From NCBI RefSeq assembly GCF_019744875.1, contig NZ_JAIETU010000005.1:434001-498000 (forward strand): DNA of 64,000 bases. Reading direction: 5' to 3'. This document shows, piece after piece, positions 56,755-64,000 of this stretch; positions within the stretch are counted from its first letter, which is position 1, and each line of letters starts with the position of its first letter. The translations under genes were made by a program, and so were the position numbers. The notes beneath the pieces are model-generated. The model was not told the DNA's origin. It searched no databases and saw only the letters and a list, made by a program, of their open reading frames with translations. The stretch comes from Hyphomicrobium sp. Lineage in GTDB: Bacteria > Pseudomonadota > Alphaproteobacteria > Rhizobiales > Hyphomicrobiaceae.

Positions 56755-57873
56755 CTAGACGCGCATCGGCATCAGCACGTAGAGGGCCGTCTGGTCTTCG
56801 CCGCCGCGGATCATGGTCGGCGAGCCCGCGTCGGCGAGCAGGAAGCGGGCTTCCTCGCCTTCGAGCTGGCCGGCGATGTCCAGGAGATACTTTGCGTTGA
56901 AGCCGATCTCGAGCGGGGCTGCCGAATAATTGACCTCGATCTCCTCGGTGGCGCTGCCGCCTTCCGGGTTGTTGACCGACAGCACCAGCTTGCTTTTCGC
57001 GAGATTGAGCTTCACGGCGCGGCCGCGCTCGCTGGCAATCGTCGAGACGCGATCGACGGCGCTGATGAAGTCCGCGTTGGCGACGCGCATTTCCTTGTCG
57101 TTGCCCTGCGGAATGACGCGGCCGTAGTCCGGGAAGGTGCCGTCGATGAGCTTCGACGTGAGCGTCACGGGGCCGATTTCAAAGCGCACCTTGGAGGCGG
57201 AAACCGAGACGTTGACGGTGTCGGCGCTTTCTTCGATCAGGCGATGAAGCTCGTGCACCGTCTTGCGGGGAATGATGACGCCCGGCATGCCCTCGGCGCC
57301 TTTCGGGCGCTGCAGCTCGGCCTGGGCGAGGCGGTGGCCGTCGGTCGCGACAGCGCGCAGCATCGACGTCGCGCCAGCGTCGGCGATGTGCAGATAGATG
57401 CCGTTGAGATAGTAACGCGTCTCCTCGGTCGAGATCGCGAAGCGCGTCTTGTCGATCAGGCGCTTCAAGTCCTTGGCCGCGACCTCGAAGGAATGGCCGA
57501 GATCGCCGGCGTTGATGTCCGGAAAATCCTCCGGCCCGAGCGTCTGCAGAGCAAAGCGGGCCTGGCCGGCCGCGAGCGTAAGGCGCTCCTTCTCGGCGTC
57601 GCGGCGGATATCGACCTGGCTGCCGTCCGGAAGCTTGCGCACGATGTCGTGCAGGATGTGGGCGGGAACGGTGACGGCGCCCGGCGCGCCGACTTCGGCC
57701 CGCACCTCTTCGATAACCTCGCGCTCGAGATCGGTCGCCTTCAGTTCGAGAGCCTGTCCCGAAGCCTTGAGCAGAACGTTGGAGAGAATGGGAATCGTCG
57801 TCCGGCGTTCGACGACGCTGGTCACGTGGCCGAGCGCCCTCAGAAGTTCACCGCGTTCGATCACGAGCCGCAT
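56755..57873 (-). CDS. dnaN: DNA polymerase III subunit beta (sliding clamp)
   Basis: Processivity clamp. The 372-residue product begins MRLVIERGELLRALGHVTSV and shows the three-domain clamp pattern, including NGIYLHIADAG and AVATDGHRLA in the middle domain and the C-terminal YVLMPMRV. Follows dnaA on the same strand after about 350 bases. Confidence 0.98.
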   Translation of the reverse strand: MRLVIERGELLRALGHVTSVVERRTTIPILSNVLLKASGQALELKATDLEREVIEEVRAEVGAPGAVTVPAHILHDIVRKLPDGSQVDIRRDAEKERLTLAAGQARFALQTLGPEDFPDINAGDLGHSFEVAAKDLKRLIDKTRFAISTEETRYYLNGIYLHIADAGATSMLRAVATDGHRLAQAELQRPKGAEGMPGVIIPRKTVHELHRLIEESADTVNVSVSASKVRFEIGPVTLTSKLIDGTFPDYGRVIPQGNDKEMRVANADFISAVDRVSTIASERGRAVKLNLAKSKLVLSVNNPEGGSATEEIEVNYSAAPLEIGFNAKYLLDIAGQLEGEEARFLLADAGSPTMIRGGEDQTALYVLMPMRV

Positions 57874-58223
57874 CGGTTGCCTCGAATTTTGCGAGCCGCA
57901 CCCTCACTCGAGGATGGCTCGCCGATGGGACGAAGGTTCGCCGTCCGACCTCTGACGACCAGAGGGGTGAAAAGGCTCAGCTTCATCATGGATGAAATAT
58001 GGCGTGCGACGCACAACTTGCCCCGATCAGGGCCACCATTTCAAGTGGTCGCGCCCGGATTCCCGCCTGTTTCGCGTCGCGGTACGGCAATTTGCGCCCG
58101 CCCGGCCAAAAAGCTTCGGGAGCAGCATCCGAAGATACCGCTCCCGCCCCGCTCAGACATGGCGCCGATCTCCCTCGACAGGCCATGCCCAATTCTCGAT
58201 TTCTTTGTTTTCTCAGCGTCCTG
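57874..58223. other. dnaA-dnaN intergenic region
   Basis: About 350 bases between the dnaA stop and the dnaN start. No credible ORF, RNA gene or DnaA-box cluster was seen. It probably holds a dnaN promoter. Confidence 0.4.
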
Positions 58224-59816
58224 TTAGTGGCCGATCATCTTCTTCAGCTCGTCGATTTCGTCCCGCAGGCCCGCATCGCCGGCAATCACGCCTTCGATCT
58301 TGCGAATGGCATGCAGAACCGTCGTGTGATCGCGTCCGCCGAAGCGGCGTCCGATCTCGGGCAACGAGCGATGCGTCATCTGCTTGGCGAGATACATGCC
58401 GATCTGACGCGGCCAGACCACCGAGCGGTGACGGCGCTGTGAGAGGAGGTCCCCCTTCGACACACCGAAATGGCGCGAGATGATGCGAAGGATGTCCTCG
58501 ATCTTGATCCGGCGCGGCTCGACGCCCTGGAACAGGTCGCGGACGACGTTCTCGGCGATGTCGAGCGTGATCGGGGCGTGCATATGCTGCCACGTCAGGA
58601 AGAGACGGTTGACCGCGCCTTCGAGCTCGCGGCCGCTTTCCGTCAGGCGGCTGGCCAGGATCTCGACCACGTCGCGCGACAGCTCGAACGTCGGATCGAT
58701 GCTGCGCTTTTCAACCACGCGCTGCTCGACGACGCGCATGCGCAGCTCGTAGTCAAAGCTGCCGATTTCAGCCACGAGACCGCGCTGAAGGCGCGAGCGC
58801 ATGCGCTCGTTCAGACGGTCGATCTGCGCGGGATGACGGGCCGAGGCCACGACGATCTGGCGGCCGCCGTCCAAGAGCGCGTTGATGATGTGGTCGAATT
58901 CCTGTTCGGTCTTTTCGCCCTGCATGAACTCGAGGTCGTCGATGAGCAGCAGGTTGATCGAGCGGAACTTCTCCTTGAAGGAGACCGCGTCCTGCGCGCG
59001 CAGCGCCTCGACGAACTGGTAGCGGAAGCGCTCGGCCGTGAGATAGAGCACCTGCGCGTTCTGCGCCCGGCGCTTCACCTCCCAGGCGACCGCCTGGAGG
59101 AGATGGGTCTTGCCCATGCCGACCGACGAATAGAGATAGAGCGGGTTGAAGGCGGGGCTGTCGGTCAGCACCGTTTCGGCGACCTGCATGGCGCCTGCAT
59201 AGGCCATGCGGTTGGGAGCGCCGACAACGAAGTTCTCGAACGTGTGATGGGGATCGAGAGGCGAGCCCTCGAAGCCATCGACGCTCGTGCGCCCGGCGAC
59301 GGGGCGGGGAATGGCAGCGGGACGAACCGGCTCGAACCCACCCATCGGGCGCAGCTCGGCGGTTGCTTCGCGCATCGGCTTGACAGGCTCGGCCGGTACG
59401 ATGGCCGGACGCGACGACGATCCGCCGGGCTGGCGAACGAGCACTTCGACGTTTTCAGCCGTCTTGAACTCGAACCGGCAGCACGCCAGCAGCTCGTCGA
59501 GATAGTGCGATTGGATCCACTTGCGGAGGAACACGACCGGCACAGAGACCTTCACGGTCTTGCCGTCGAAATCGTCGAACTCAAGCGCGTTGAACCAGCT
59601 CGTGTAGATATCTTCACCCAGGCGGGCGCGCAGCGTGGCGCGCACCTTGGCGCCTTTTCCGGCCGTGCCCGTGACGTCACCGTTCGAACCTGCGTTCGAA
59701 ACCGCCGGTACGGCATTGTTCGACACCGCAGGAGCGGTGACGGACTGGCCTACCGGGGCCCGAGCGGTCCGCTCGAGTGCCGTAAAAGATAGCTCCGCTT
59801 TTGAGATGGCATGCAT
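58224..59816 (-). CDS. dnaA: chromosomal replication initiator DnaA
   Basis: AAA+ replication initiator. The 530-residue product has domain I (ARLGEDIYTSWFNALEF), a proline-rich linker, the AAA+ domain with Walker A SVGMGKTHLLQAVAWE and Walker B INLLLIDDLEFM, and the C-terminal DnaA-box-binding domain with GRRFGGRDHTTVLHAIRKIE. The N-terminus before domain I (about 60 residues, Ser/Ala/Val-rich) is longer than in E. coli. The ATG at 59816 may be preceded by a leader with small hairpins (for example CCGTCTT/AAGACGG near 59848). Confidence 0.98.
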   Translation of the reverse strand: MHAISKAELSFTALERTARAPVGQSVTAPAVSNNAVPAVSNAGSNGDVTGTAGKGAKVRATLRARLGEDIYTSWFNALEFDDFDGKTVKVSVPVVFLRKWIQSHYLDELLACCRFEFKTAENVEVLVRQPGGSSSRPAIVPAEPVKPMREATAELRPMGGFEPVRPAAIPRPVAGRTSVDGFEGSPLDPHHTFENFVVGAPNRMAYAGAMQVAETVLTDSPAFNPLYLYSSVGMGKTHLLQAVAWEVKRRAQNAQVLYLTAERFRYQFVEALRAQDAVSFKEKFRSINLLLIDDLEFMQGEKTEQEFDHIINALLDGGRQIVVASARHPAQIDRLNERMRSRLQRGLVAEIGSFDYELRMRVVEQRVVEKRSIDPTFELSRDVVEILASRLTESGRELEGAVNRLFLTWQHMHAPITLDIAENVVRDLFQGVEPRRIKIEDILRIISRHFGVSKGDLLSQRRHRSVVWPRQIGMYLAKQMTHRSLPEIGRRFGGRDHTTVLHAIRKIEGVIAGDAGLRDEIDELKKMIGH

Positions 59817-59920
59817 AGACGTTTACCCCGCGCACTTGTTTGCTCCGTCTTCCGCAAGACGGATGACCCTGTGGCTCTGCCTGTTCGCCCAAACGGGCAG
59901 CGCCACTACTCGTTGACCCT

Positions 59921-60358
59921 CTAGCCTTGCTTCCAGGGCAGCCCGGCGGCCTTCCAGCCGGCCACCTGCCCTCGCTGCCGACGGTCGTCGAGAGGGCCCT
60001 CGAAACCGTCCGCAACATTGCGGCAGCGCGGATATCCCGCCTCTGCCATGACGTGCGCCGCCGCATGGCTGCGCGCGCCCGACCGGCATATGAAGAACAG
60101 CTCTGCGTCCTTCGGTACGCCGGACTTTTCGAGATGGCTCACCAACTTGTCGGCGAACTCAGGATCGACCTGAGAGTCCGGAAAGGTCTGCCACTCAACC
60201 GTCACAACACGCTTGTTCAGAGAGCTCAGATCGGGGAGTCCGACGAACGTCCATTCTGCTCTCGTCCGCACATCGACCAGAACAGCGTCGGCGTCAGCCT
60301 GGAGACGGGCCCAAGTTGCATCAGCGGGCACATCTTCAATTTTGACGGTGTCGTTCAA
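59921..60358 (-). CDS. rhodanese-like sulfurtransferase domain protein
   Basis: A 145-residue single rhodanese domain: WARLQADADAVLVDVRTRAEW, GVPKDAELFFICRSGARSHAAA with the active-site Cys, and AEAGYPRCRNVADGFEGPLD. Such proteins move sulfur or act in redox protection. Start uncertain: TTG at 60358 has GGGG eight bases upstream and fits family length; another in-frame TTG lies at 60406. It sits 104 bases upstream of dnaA on the same strand, so dnaA may be partly transcribed from its promoter. Confidence 0.85.
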   Translation of the reverse strand: MNDTVKIEDVPADATWARLQADADAVLVDVRTRAEWTFVGLPDLSSLNKRVVTVEWQTFPDSQVDPEFADKLVSHLEKSGVPKDAELFFICRSGARSHAAAHVMAEAGYPRCRNVADGFEGPLDDRRQRGQVAGWKAAGLPWKQG

Positions 60359-61024
60359 ACTCTTAACCCCAACCTCGGCACCAGCAGCCTCGGAGCATCG
60401 CCCCAAACACAGATGGTTAATGAAGTAAGCATGCAGTAGACGCTCAGTAAAATGCTACCGCATTCCGAAGATACCTACGGAATACTCGCACTCAACTGAA
60501 CTCATGAACAATTCAGGATGACTATACGCAACCAGACCCTGAGTCCGAGGCGGCGGGGGATACTAGACTTTACAGTCGATGTCGGCCCGTCGCGCTGACG
60601 AGGACTCTTTTAACGGGTCGCTAACTTCTTAGCAAGCGGGCGGGCGGGCGCAGAACCGGTTCGAAACCCGGGGGATGAGCGGTGGGTGCAACGTGGAAAA
60701 CTTGAGTCCTATCCACAGCACCAGTGGGGAAACTCTTTGACCCGAAAGCCAATTCGAGAGCCCGCCAACGGGTGCCGAAACGAAATGCGGCGCTCGTGTG
60801 ATGAGCGCCGCGGATGGTGTTTTTTGTTTGGTGGGGAGGCGGAGGGGAGCAGCTGGAAATTCGAGTCTTGGGAGACTGACCGAGAGCTGCCCCGAAATAC
60901 CGTCACTTAGATGTCTTGAATGAGCGAGTCCGGATCGTTCGGGCGCTCTTCCCTGTGGCGAACAGGTGACATGTTGAGTGCTGACAAATAGAGCCAGCGA
61001 AAGAGCGGTGAATAGACCCCGCGG
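60359..61024. promoter_or_regulatory. upstream region of the rhodanese-dnaA transcript with GANTC cluster
   Basis: About 660 bases without a convincing gene between rpsT and the rhodanese gene. It holds five GANTC sites (60541, 60603, 60704, 60863, 60926), the CcrM methylation target used by GcrA. It also holds a DnaA-box-like CTATCCACA at about 60709-60717 with GTGGAAAA at about 60693 in inverted orientation. Only one such good box was seen, so an origin is not claimed. A hairpin with a T-run on the plus strand lies at about 60787-60825. Confidence 0.55.
60787..60825 (+). terminator. plus-strand hairpin with T-run in the dnaA upstream region
   Basis: A 9-bp perfect stem (GCGGCGCTC and its complement) with a 7-base loop is followed after about 8 bases by TTTTTT. 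The flanking genes are both on the minus strand, so no plus-strand gene obviously uses it. The spacing to the T-run is longer than ideal. Confidence 0.5.
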
Positions 61025-61288
61025 TTACGCCATCGCCTTGATGCGCTGAGCGAGGCGCGACACCTTACGGCTCGCCGTCTTCTGATGCATCACGCCCTTC
61101 TGAGCGGTGCGGACGAGAGCGGGCTGTGCGGACTTGAGGGCGGTTGCAGCGGCGTCCTTGTTGCCGGATGCGATCGCTTCCTCGACCTTGCGGACTTCAG
61201 ACTTCACCGCAGAGCGGCGGTTCTTATTGATTGCAGTGCGGCTCACCATCTGGCGAGCGGCTTTCTTTGCCGATTTCGTATTGGCCAT
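61025..61288 (-). CDS. rpsT: 30S ribosomal protein S20
   Basis: Primary 16S-binding ribosomal protein. The 87-residue product begins [19 protein letters not shown] and ends [21 protein letters not shown], the typical basic helical pattern. It lies upstream of dnaA as in many alphaproteobacteria. GGAAG upstream of the ATG. Confidence 0.98.
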   Translation of the reverse strand: MANTKSAKKAARQMVSRTAINKNRRSAVKSEVRKVEEAIASGNKDAAATALKSAQPALVRTAQKGVMHQKTASRKVSRLAQRIKAMA

Positions 61289-61589
61289 CTCAACTTCCTT
61301 CTTTGCGGAGAGCCGAGACCCAGCCGGGCGGCCTCTCCATGACTTTAGCGACTGTACGACGTATCCATTCCGCGCCGGGGCATATGCCCGGACAAACCCG
61401 TGCCCGCAGGCGCTGGCTGAAATGCGTTGACCGCCCGAAACCTGCGTTCCGAGCGGCTTTTCGATGAGACCGCCGACCCCGTTTTGGGCGGGATTGCTGG
61501 TCCGATGGCAGGTCTATAGCTTCGGGGTGTGTGCGCGGTCAACGGATTTGGCCGGATTCCGGGGGTCTGCGGCGTTGGAAGCGGCGATT
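61289..61589. other. intergenic region upstream of rpsT
   Basis: About 300 bases; no gene of coding character, no RNA or repeat recognised. It should contain the rpsT promoter. Confidence 0.4.
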
Positions 61590-62144
61590 TCAGGCCGTTT
61601 TCCATTTGATCGAGCAGCCGACGGAGGGCGCCTGATCGGCCGGGCCGCGGCCGGTGGCGGCTACGGCCTTCATGGCCCCGAACAGATCGCGTCGGGCGCC
61701 GGCCGGGGCGGGGTTCTTGCCGCTGGCGTCCAGCCGGCCCCGGTACTGCAGACCCAGGCCAGCGTCGAAGCCGAAAAAGTCCGGCGTGCAGACCGCCTGG
61801 TAGCGGCGGGCGACGTCCTGGCTCTCGTCGTAGAGGTAGGGGAACGGAAAGCCGTGTGCGGCCGCTGTCTCGGCCATGCGCTCGAAGCTGTCCTCGGGAT
61901 AGGCCGTCGCGTCGTTCGACGAGATCGCGACCGTCGCGACGCCGAGGGCTGCGAGATCGCGCGCGTCGCGCACGATGCGCTCGAGCACCGCCTGGACGTA
62001 GGGGCAGTGGTTGCAGATAAACATGACGAGGGTGCCCTTCGGGCCGCGCAGCTCGTCGAGGGTGTATATCCGGCCGTCGGTCGCCGGGAGCCGGAAGGCG
62101 GGTGCGGCCCATCCGAAGTCGCATAGGGGCGTCTGCTCGGCCAT
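61590..62144 (-). CDS. thioredoxin-fold (AhpC/TSA-like) protein
   Basis: A 184-residue protein with thioredoxin-family start FRLPATDGRIYTLDEL and the redox motif MFICNHCPYVQAVLERIV, where one Cys lies in a CPYV-type site. Then VAISSNDATAYPEDS and YLYDESQDVARRYQAVCTPDFFGFD. This pattern is common for thioredoxin-family proteins in alphaproteobacteria that are annotated as peroxiredoxin-like or thiol-oxidoreductases. No signal peptide, so cytoplasmic. Exact activity not known. Confidence 0.9.
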   Translation of the reverse strand: MAEQTPLCDFGWAAPAFRLPATDGRIYTLDELRGPKGTLVMFICNHCPYVQAVLERIVRDARDLAALGVATVAISSNDATAYPEDSFERMAETAAAHGFPFPYLYDESQDVARRYQAVCTPDFFGFDAGLGLQYRGRLDASGKNPAPAGARRDLFGAMKAVAATGRGPADQAPSVGCSIKWKTA

Positions 62145-62183
62145 AGCGAAATCTCCTTGAGCTCAATCGCGGTCTTCAATTTC

Positions 62184-62304
62184 GTGCTTCCTATCGGGCA
62201 CTCTCTCTGCACGGCTTCGCCATGACCGGTTCCCACTTTTCCGGAAGCACTCTGTTTTATCGTGCTTCTTATCGGAAAACCGGTTCCCACTTTTCCGGAA
62301 GCAC
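62184..62304. repeat. palindromic interspersed repeat, two copies
   Basis: Same family as at 41404-41555. One copy (about 62184-62250) contains a central CACGGCTTCGCCATG segment between the arms; the other (about 62262-62304) is the simple form with CCGGTTCCCAC in the loop. Both lie between murI and the thioredoxin-fold gene. Confidence 0.85.
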
Positions 62305-62332
62305 TCTCCGAAAGCACTCTAGGCCCGCGCCG

Positions 62333-63253
62333 TCAGGGGGCGCGACTTGCGGCGAGCCGTCCGGCGTCGAGGTGCTCGAAATCGAGCGTCGTCTTTGCGA
62401 ACACGCGGGCGCGTGCGCTCGCTTCAACAGTATCGCCGGTGGTCAGCAAAACGAGGCTTGGCGGTGCGGCGTTCCCCGATGCGCCATCCGCTGCCGGCGT
62501 CTCGCCGAGATAGTGCGGGTGGCGCGAGAGATAGTCTTCAAGGCTGTCGGCGACGATCTGGGGCTGCGAGAGAATGCGCGTGGCAGCCGGCAGATGGCGG
62601 CGGAACAGGTGCTCGACGAGCGGGAAATGCGTGCAGCCCAGAATGGCGCGATGCGGCGGCTCGCCGCCCGACTGCGCCATCGCGCCGTCGATGCCGGCGA
62701 CGACCAGGCGCTCCAGGCTCTCTTCGGGAACGTCGCGCTCGATCGCGCCCGCCAACTCGGCGCAGACCTGCTGCACGACCGTGACCTTCGGGCAGCGCTT
62801 GCGGATCTCTTCGGCATAGACGTTGGACGCGATGGTGCGCGTGGTGCCGAAGACGGCGATGCGATCGGTGAGGAACTTCTGCGGATACTGGGGCGTGGTG
62901 ACGGCCCAGGGCGTCTGCGTGGCGGCTTCGACGGTCGGCGCAACAATGCCGACAACGTTGTGGCCCACCGCGGCCCAGGGCGTGGACGGAAGCCACGTCG
63001 TTTGCAGACGGCGGGCGGCCACGGCGGTGGCCGTATTGCAGCCGAGCAGCACCAGCTTGCAGCCGCGCTCAAACAGCGCCTCGACGCCGATACGCGTCAA
63101 GTCGATGATGTCTTCCGACGGCCGGTCGCCGTACGGGACGTGGGCGTGATCGCCCAGATAGACAAAGGATTGCCCGGGAAAGCGCTCGGTCAGCGCCGAA
63201 AGCACCGTGAGACCGCCGAGGCCAGAATCGAAGACGCCAATCATGCGCGCCAC
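62333..63253 (-). CDS. murI: glutamate racemase
   Basis: Provides D-glutamate for peptidoglycan. The 306-residue product has IGVFDSGLGGLTVL (catalytic-site Asp/Ser), VLLGCNTATAVAAR and ILGCTHFPLVEHLF with the two catalytic cysteines. The product is somewhat longer than E. coli MurI at the C-terminus. Repeat copies lie just past its stop. Confidence 0.96.
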   Translation of the reverse strand: MARMIGVFDSGLGGLTVLSALTERFPGQSFVYLGDHAHVPYGDRPSEDIIDLTRIGVEALFERGCKLVLLGCNTATAVAARRLQTTWLPSTPWAAVGHNVVGIVAPTVEAATQTPWAVTTPQYPQKFLTDRIAVFGTTRTIASNVYAEEIRKRCPKVTVVQQVCAELAGAIERDVPEESLERLVVAGIDGAMAQSGGEPPHRAILGCTHFPLVEHLFRRHLPAATRILSQPQIVADSLEDYLSRHPHYLGETPAADGASGNAAPPSLVLLTTGDTVEASARARVFAKTTLDFEHLDAGRLAASRAP

Positions 63254-63322
63254 TGATGGCAGGGAACGGCCGACGCGGTCAACTGCCTCGGCCCCCGGAT
63301 GTCCATCGCAAGACTTCGCAGG

Positions 63323-64000
63323 CTATTCCGCCGCTTCCGACGGCGAACGCCCTGCGGCTGCCTCGTCCTGCTCGGCGGACTTCAGTGCATCGAGGCTCGG
63401 CATCGAGATCGTGCTGTAGCCGCAGTCGACGAAATGGACTTCGCCGGTCACTGCCGCGGAGAGGTCCGACAGGAGATAGAGCGCGGAGCCGCCGACATCG
63501 TTGAGGCTCGGCGTGCGGCGGAGCGGCGAATGCTCCTTCTGGAAGTTGAAGATGACGCGAGCGTCGGACACGCCGGCGCCCGACAGCGTGCGCATCGGAC
63601 CTGCCGACATCGCGTTGACGCGGATGCCCTGCGGGCCAAGGTCGGCGGCGAGATAGCGCACGGACGCTTCGAGCGCGGCCTTGGCAACACCCATCACGTT
63701 GTAGGAGGGGACGGAGCGTGTGGCGCCGCCGTAGCTCAGCGTCAGCAGCGATCCGCCGTTCGGCATAAGCGGCATGGCGCGCTGCGCGATCTCGGTGAAC
63801 GAGAAGCACGAGATCGCCATGGTGTTCGTGAAGTTCTCGCGCGTCGTGTTGACGTAACGGCCGGACAGCTCCTTGGGATCGGAGAAAGCGAGCGCGTGCA
63901 CGACGAAATCGAGGCTGCCCCAGACTTCCTTGACCCGGTCGAAGACCTTGTCGACGGTGGCGAGGTCGAGCACGTTGCACGGCTCGATGATCTCCGCGCC
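63323..64000 (-). CDS. fabI: enoyl-[acyl-carrier-protein] reductase FabI, C-terminal part
   Basis: NADH-dependent last step of fatty-acid elongation. The visible 225 residues include LDFVVHALAFSDPKEL, catalytic YNVMGVAK (Tyr-x6-Lys), LGPQGIRVNAMSAGPMRTL and the C-terminal SAVTGEVHFVDCGYS-type block (AAVTGEVHFVDCGYS). The N-terminal NAD-binding start lies beyond the right edge, so the gene is truncated by the window. The tail is longer and more acidic than in E. coli. Confidence 0.95.
   Translation of the reverse strand, partial: GAEIIEPCNVLDLATVDKVFDRVKEVWGSLDFVVHALAFSDPKELSGRYVNTTRENFTNTMAISCFSFTEIAQRAMPLMPNGGSLLTLSYGGATRSVPSYNVMGVAKAALEASVRYLAADLGPQGIRVNAMSAGPMRTLSGAGVSDARVIFNFQKEHSPLRRTPSLNDVGGSALYLLSDLSAAVTGEVHFVDCGYSTISMPSLDALKSAEQDEAAAGRSPSEAAE

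Noticed and set aside
60686-60910. 74-residue plus-strand ORF upstream of dnaA
   Set aside because: No family match, no good ribosome-binding site, and it passes through the hairpin and T-run.
60359-61024. Chromosomal origin of replication next to dnaA
   Set aside because: Only one good DnaA-box-like 9-mer was seen and no AT-rich unwinding region or cluster of boxes. In alphaproteobacteria the origin is often not beside dnaA. GC-skew over the whole genome would decide.

Overview
The window reads as a chromosomal segment of a GC-rich alphaproteobacterium of the order Hyphomicrobiales (Rhizobiales), plausibly near Hyphomicrobiaceae. This rests on lineage-typical genes: the GcrA cell-cycle regulator, the RegB/RegA redox pair beside a SCO1/SenC gene, MmcB, DUF2244 and DUF2628 proteins, an intracellular PHB depolymerase, the aroK-aroB-CNNM order, and rpsT/dnaA/dnaN/recF/gyrB close together. 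No phage, plasmid, transposase or CRISPR array is evident. Taxonomy below order is inference.

Layout. 1-2.3 kb (minus): CNNM transporter (partial), aroB, aroK. 2.5-6.6 kb (plus): a tiny membrane protein, a secreted orphan, xerD, accA. 6.7-9.9 kb: three consecutive YafK-type L,D-transpeptidase genes, then a UPF0114 membrane protein. 10.6-16.1 kb: a PAS-GGDEF-EAL protein, a saccharopine-dehydrogenase-like protein, a GlcG/HbpS protein and an SPFH slipin. 16.4-16.55 kb: two abutting, non-canonical tRNA-like genes. 16.9-21 kb: GMC oxidoreductase plus a PRMT-like methyltransferase, facing phaZ across a bidirectional terminator. 21.2-24.8 kb: senC, regB, regA, mmcB. 24.9-30.2 kb: Lon-family protease, USP-like protein, mutM, enoyl-CoA hydratase. 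30.1-33.7 kb (minus): two related membrane proteins, argF, argD. 34.3-38.3 kb: gcrA, DUF2244, nth, a second GGDEF-EAL protein. 38.3-44.7 kb: histidine genes (hisF, hisA, hisH, hisB) split by pyrE, a YciI-like gene, a Cas2-like gene and a small orphan. 44.9-48.3 kb: hslV, a membrane protein, hslU. 48.3-52.7 kb: LysR regulator and divergent small ORF, trhO, proline iminopeptidase, transglutaminase, a PH/GRAM-like protein. 52.8-60.4 kb (minus): gyrB, recF, dnaN, dnaA, rhodanese. 61-64 kb (minus): rpsT, thioredoxin-fold protein, murI, fabI (partial).

How it fits together. Most of the window is core metabolism and replication: shikimate, arginine, histidine, pyrimidine and fatty-acid synthesis, DNA repair (mutM, nth, mmcB) and the replication initiation block. 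GcrA works with CcrM methylation at GANTC sites, and the dnaA upstream region here carries five GANTC sites and a DnaA-box-like 9-mer. RegB retains the phosphorylated His and the redox-active Cys known from Rhodobacter capsulatus. The least ordinary features are the PRMT-like protein with intact double-E and THW motifs, the L,D-transpeptidase triplet, the odd tRNA-like pair, a terminator-like hairpin just before argD, a stand-alone Cas2-like protein, and a palindromic repeat family at two loci. I saw no complete novel multi-gene system that I could defend; the GMC/PRMT-like pair and the transpeptidase triplet are the best leads.
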